64,000 nt of DNA from Pseudacidovorax sp. (GTDB lineage: Bacteria > Pseudomonadota > Gammaproteobacteria > Burkholderiales > Burkholderiaceae_C). Under the pieces are notes generated by a model, which worked only from the letters and a program-made list of their open reading frames with translations, was not told the DNA's origin and searched no databases. The stretch lies in assembly GCF_017991995.1 (NCBI RefSeq), contig NZ_JAGOPN010000013.1, forward strand, positions 1-64,000, written 5' to 3'. This document shows positions 62,003-64,000 of this stretch, piece after piece. Both the position numbers and the translations under genes were made by a program. The first letter of the stretch is position 1. The number at the start of each line of letters is the position of its first letter.

Positions 62003-62018
62003 TTCCTACAATCGGGGG

Positions 62019-64000
62019 ATGTCCTTTCCTGGCCCCCACGCCGAGCCGACGGCGGCCGACTCCCCCCTTCTTGCCAACCTCAACGACGAGCAGCGCGCGG
62101 CCGTCACGGTGCCCGAGGGGCATTCGCTCATCCTGGCGGGCGCAGGCTCCGGCAAGACGCGCGTGCTCACCACGCGCATCGCCTGGCTGATCTCCACCGG
62201 CCAGGTCTCGCCCGGCGGCGTGCTGGCCGTCACCTTCACCAACAAGGCCGCTAAGGAGATGATGACGCGCCTGACGGCGCTGCTGCCCGTCAATGTGCGC
62301 GGCATGTGGATCGGCACCTTCCACGGCCTGTGCAACCGCTTCCTGCGTGCGCACTGGAAGCTGGCCAACCTGCCGCAGAGCTTCCAGATCCTGGATACGC
62401 AGGACCAGCTCTCGGCCATCAAGCGGCTGATGAAGCAGTTCAACGTCGACGACGAACGCTTTCCGGCCAAGCAGACGCAGTGGTTCATCGCCGGTGCCAA
62501 GGAAGACGGCCTGCGCCCCGGCGACATGCAGGCCCGCGGCGAGGACGACCGCAAGAAGATCGAGCTGTATGCGCTGTACGAAGAGCAGTGCCAGCGCGAA
62601 GGTGTGGTCGACTTCGGCGAGCTGATGCTGCGCAGCTACGAGCTGCTGCGCGACAACGATGCCGTCCGCGAGCACTACCAGCGGCGCTTTCGCCACATCC
62701 TGATCGACGAGTTCCAGGACACCAACCGCCTGCAGTACGCCTGGATCAAGATGCTGGCCGGCCACACCGATGCGCTGGGCCACTTCACCTCGGGCGGCAA
62801 CAGCGTGCTGGCCGTGGGCGACGACGACCAGAGCATCTATGCCTTCCGCGGCGCGCGCGTGGGCAACATGAGCGACTTCGTGCGCGAGTTCGACGTGCAG
62901 CACCAGATCAAGCTGGAGCGCAACTACCGCAGCTTCAGCAACATCCTGGACTCGGCCAACGCCCTCATCAGCCACAACAAGAAGCGCCTGGGCAAGAACC
63001 TGCGCACCGACCAGGGCCCCGGCGAGCCCGTGCGCGTCTACGAGGCATCCAGCGACTTCGCCGAGGCCCAGTGGATGGTCGAGGAGATGCGCCAGCTGGT
63101 GCGCGACGATGTCGAACGCAAGGAGATCGCCGTGCTCTACCGCAGCAATGCGCAGAGCCGGGTGATCGAGACGGCGCTGTTCAACGCAGGGATGCCCTAC
63201 CGCGTGTACGGCGGCCTGCGCTTCTTCGAGCGGGCGGAGATCAAGCATGTGCTGGCCTACCTGCGCCTGCTGGAGAACGCGGACGATGACACGAGCTTTC
63301 TGCGGGTCGTGAACTTTCCGCCCCGCGGCATCGGCGCGCGCAGCATCGAGCAATTGCAGGACGCGGCGCGCAGCCGCGGCGTGTCGCTGGCCAAGGGCGT
63401 GGAAGGCCTGCCGGGCAAGGCGGGCGCCAACCTGGGCGCCTTCGTCGCCAAGATCGACGTCATGCGCGAGCAGACGCAGGGCCTGTCGCTCAAGGAGATC
63501 GTCGAGCTGGTGCTGGACGCCAGCGGCCTGATCGAGCACTACAAGGCCGACCGCGAGGGCGAGGACCGGCTGGAGAACCTGGAGGAACTGGTCAATGCTG
63601 CCGAGGCCTTCGTCACGCAGGAAGGGTTCGGCCGCGACGCCGTGGCCCTGCCGGTCGACGAGCTGCGCCAGAGCGTCGTCAGCCAGGGCCTGGACCCGAA
63701 CCTGCCGGTGCTGGACGATCCGCTCGCGCCCGATGCCGACACCGGCGAGACGCTGAGCCCGCTGGCCGCCTTCCTCACGCACGCCGCGCTGGAGTCGGGT
63801 GACAACCAGGCCCAGGCCGGCCAGGACGCCGTGCAGTTGATGACGGTGCATGCGGCCAAGGGCCTGGAATTCGACTGCGTGTTCATCACCGGCATGGAAG
63901 AGGGCCTGTTCCCGCACGAGAACTCGCTGAGCGATTTCGAGGGCCTGGAAGAGGAGCGTCGCCTGATGTACGTGGCCATCACGCGCGCGCGGCGCCGGCT
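62019..64000 (+). CDS. uvrD: UvrD-type SF1A DNA helicase, 3' end beyond window
   Basis: About 660 residues are visible from the ATG at 62019, and the frame is open at the right edge; UvrD/Rep/PcrA enzymes run about 720-780. Motifs in order: LNDEQRAAV (Q-motif), AGAGSGKT (Walker A, residues 40-47), FTNKAAKEM, GTFHGLCNRFLR, LIDEFQDTN (Walker B), GDDDQSIYAFRGA, LERNYRS, VQLMTVHAAKGLEFD and RRLMYVAITRARRR. It unwinds DNA 3'-5' in excision and mismatch repair. A GGGGG site lies just before the ATG. Confidence 0.93.
   Translation, partial: MSFPGPHAEPTAADSPLLANLNDEQRAAVTVPEGHSLILAGAGSGKTRVLTTRIAWLISTGQVSPGGVLAVTFTNKAAKEMMTRLTALLPVNVRGMWIGTFHGLCNRFLRAHWKLANLPQSFQILDTQDQLSAIKRLMKQFNVDDERFPAKQTQWFIAGAKEDGLRPGDMQARGEDDRKKIELYALYEEQCQREGVVDFGELMLRSYELLRDNDAVREHYQRRFRHILIDEFQDTNRLQYAWIKMLAGHTDALGHFTSGGNSVLAVGDDDQSIYAFRGARVGNMSDFVREFDVQHQIKLERNYRSFSNILDSANALISHNKKRLGKNLRTDQGPGEPVRVYEASSDFAEAQWMVEEMRQLVRDDVERKEIAVLYRSNAQSRVIETALFNAGMPYRVYGGLRFFERAEIKHVLAYLRLLENADDDTSFLRVVNFPPRGIGARSIEQLQDAARSRGVSLAKGVEGLPGKAGANLGAFVAKIDVMREQTQGLSLKEIVELVLDASGLIEHYKADREGEDRLENLEELVNAAEAFVTQEGFGRDAVALPVDELRQSVVSQGLDPNLPVLDDPLAPDADTGETLSPLAAFLTHAALESGDNQAQAGQDAVQLMTVHAAKGLEFDCVFITGMEEGLFPHENSLSDFEGLEEERRLMYVAITRARRR

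Noticed and set aside
61251-63917. 888-residue minus-strand frame opposite azurin and uvrD
   Set aside because: Spans two well-supported plus-strand genes and has leucine/histidine-rich shadow composition.

Overview
The window is high-GC chromosomal DNA of a betaproteobacterium of the order Burkholderiales, most likely family Comamonadaceae. The evidence is five orphan tricarboxylate-binding (Bug/TctC) receptors, the mix of LysR, GntR and MarR regulators beside catabolic genes, an azurin, an OmpW porin and GGAG-type ribosome sites with a recurring GGAGACA leader. Genus cannot be fixed from sequence alone.

Layout. 1-2011: a truncated DUF11-repeat surface protein meets, tail to tail, a truncated DoxX gene at about position 1850; this is a deletion scar or an assembly chimera. 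2209-8584 (minus strand): a homoprotocatechuate-type meta-cleavage operon (FAH-fold enzyme, HpaD, HpaE, an FAD-linked oxidase, HpaI, HpaH) opposite a LysR gene (8716). 9638-17050: an FMN reductase, then a GntR-headed cassette (VOC dioxygenase, second FAH enzyme, Bug receptor, DUF1185 protein, quinone oxidoreductase) and a MarR gene with another Bug receptor. 17051-18432: a scar zone with a terminator, an IS3 transposase remnant, tRNA-Arg(TCT) and a tiny membrane ORF. 18433-32414: three LysR/Bug modules carrying two class III CoA-transferases, a DUF1254 protein, a lipoprotein carboxylesterase and an FAD monooxygenase. 32453-46825: an AtuA/acyl-CoA carboxylase/beta-oxidation block resembling Atu/Liu (isoprenoid or branched acyl-CoA) pathways, interrupted at 37669-38475 by large palindromic elements. 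46882-51805: a Liv-type ABC importer. 51824-55776: GntR regulator, ACAD11-like acyl-CoA dehydrogenase, AraC regulator and a 2,4-dienoyl-CoA-reductase-like SDR. 55923-59253: GFA protein, MASE2-GGDEF diguanylate cyclase, YdeI-like protein and a membrane-anchored Mrr nuclease. 59286-64000: core genes (tRNA-Ala(CGC), guaC, ompW, azurin, and uvrD running off the right edge).

How it fits together. The region reads as a catabolic archipelago. Each module has its own regulator, usually a periplasmic solute receptor, and two to six enzymes that activate (CoA ligase or CoA-transferase), oxidise, ring-cleave or hydrolyse one class of aromatic or branched acid. The 32-55 kb half adds a full activation to beta-oxidation to import route. 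The 18-59 kb block lies between two tRNA genes, and a transposase remnant sits 50 bp past the tRNA-Arg 3' end, so acquisition by insertion is possible but unproven. No CRISPR array, rRNA, complete insertion sequence or replication origin was recognised. All function calls come from reading the sequence; no database search was run.
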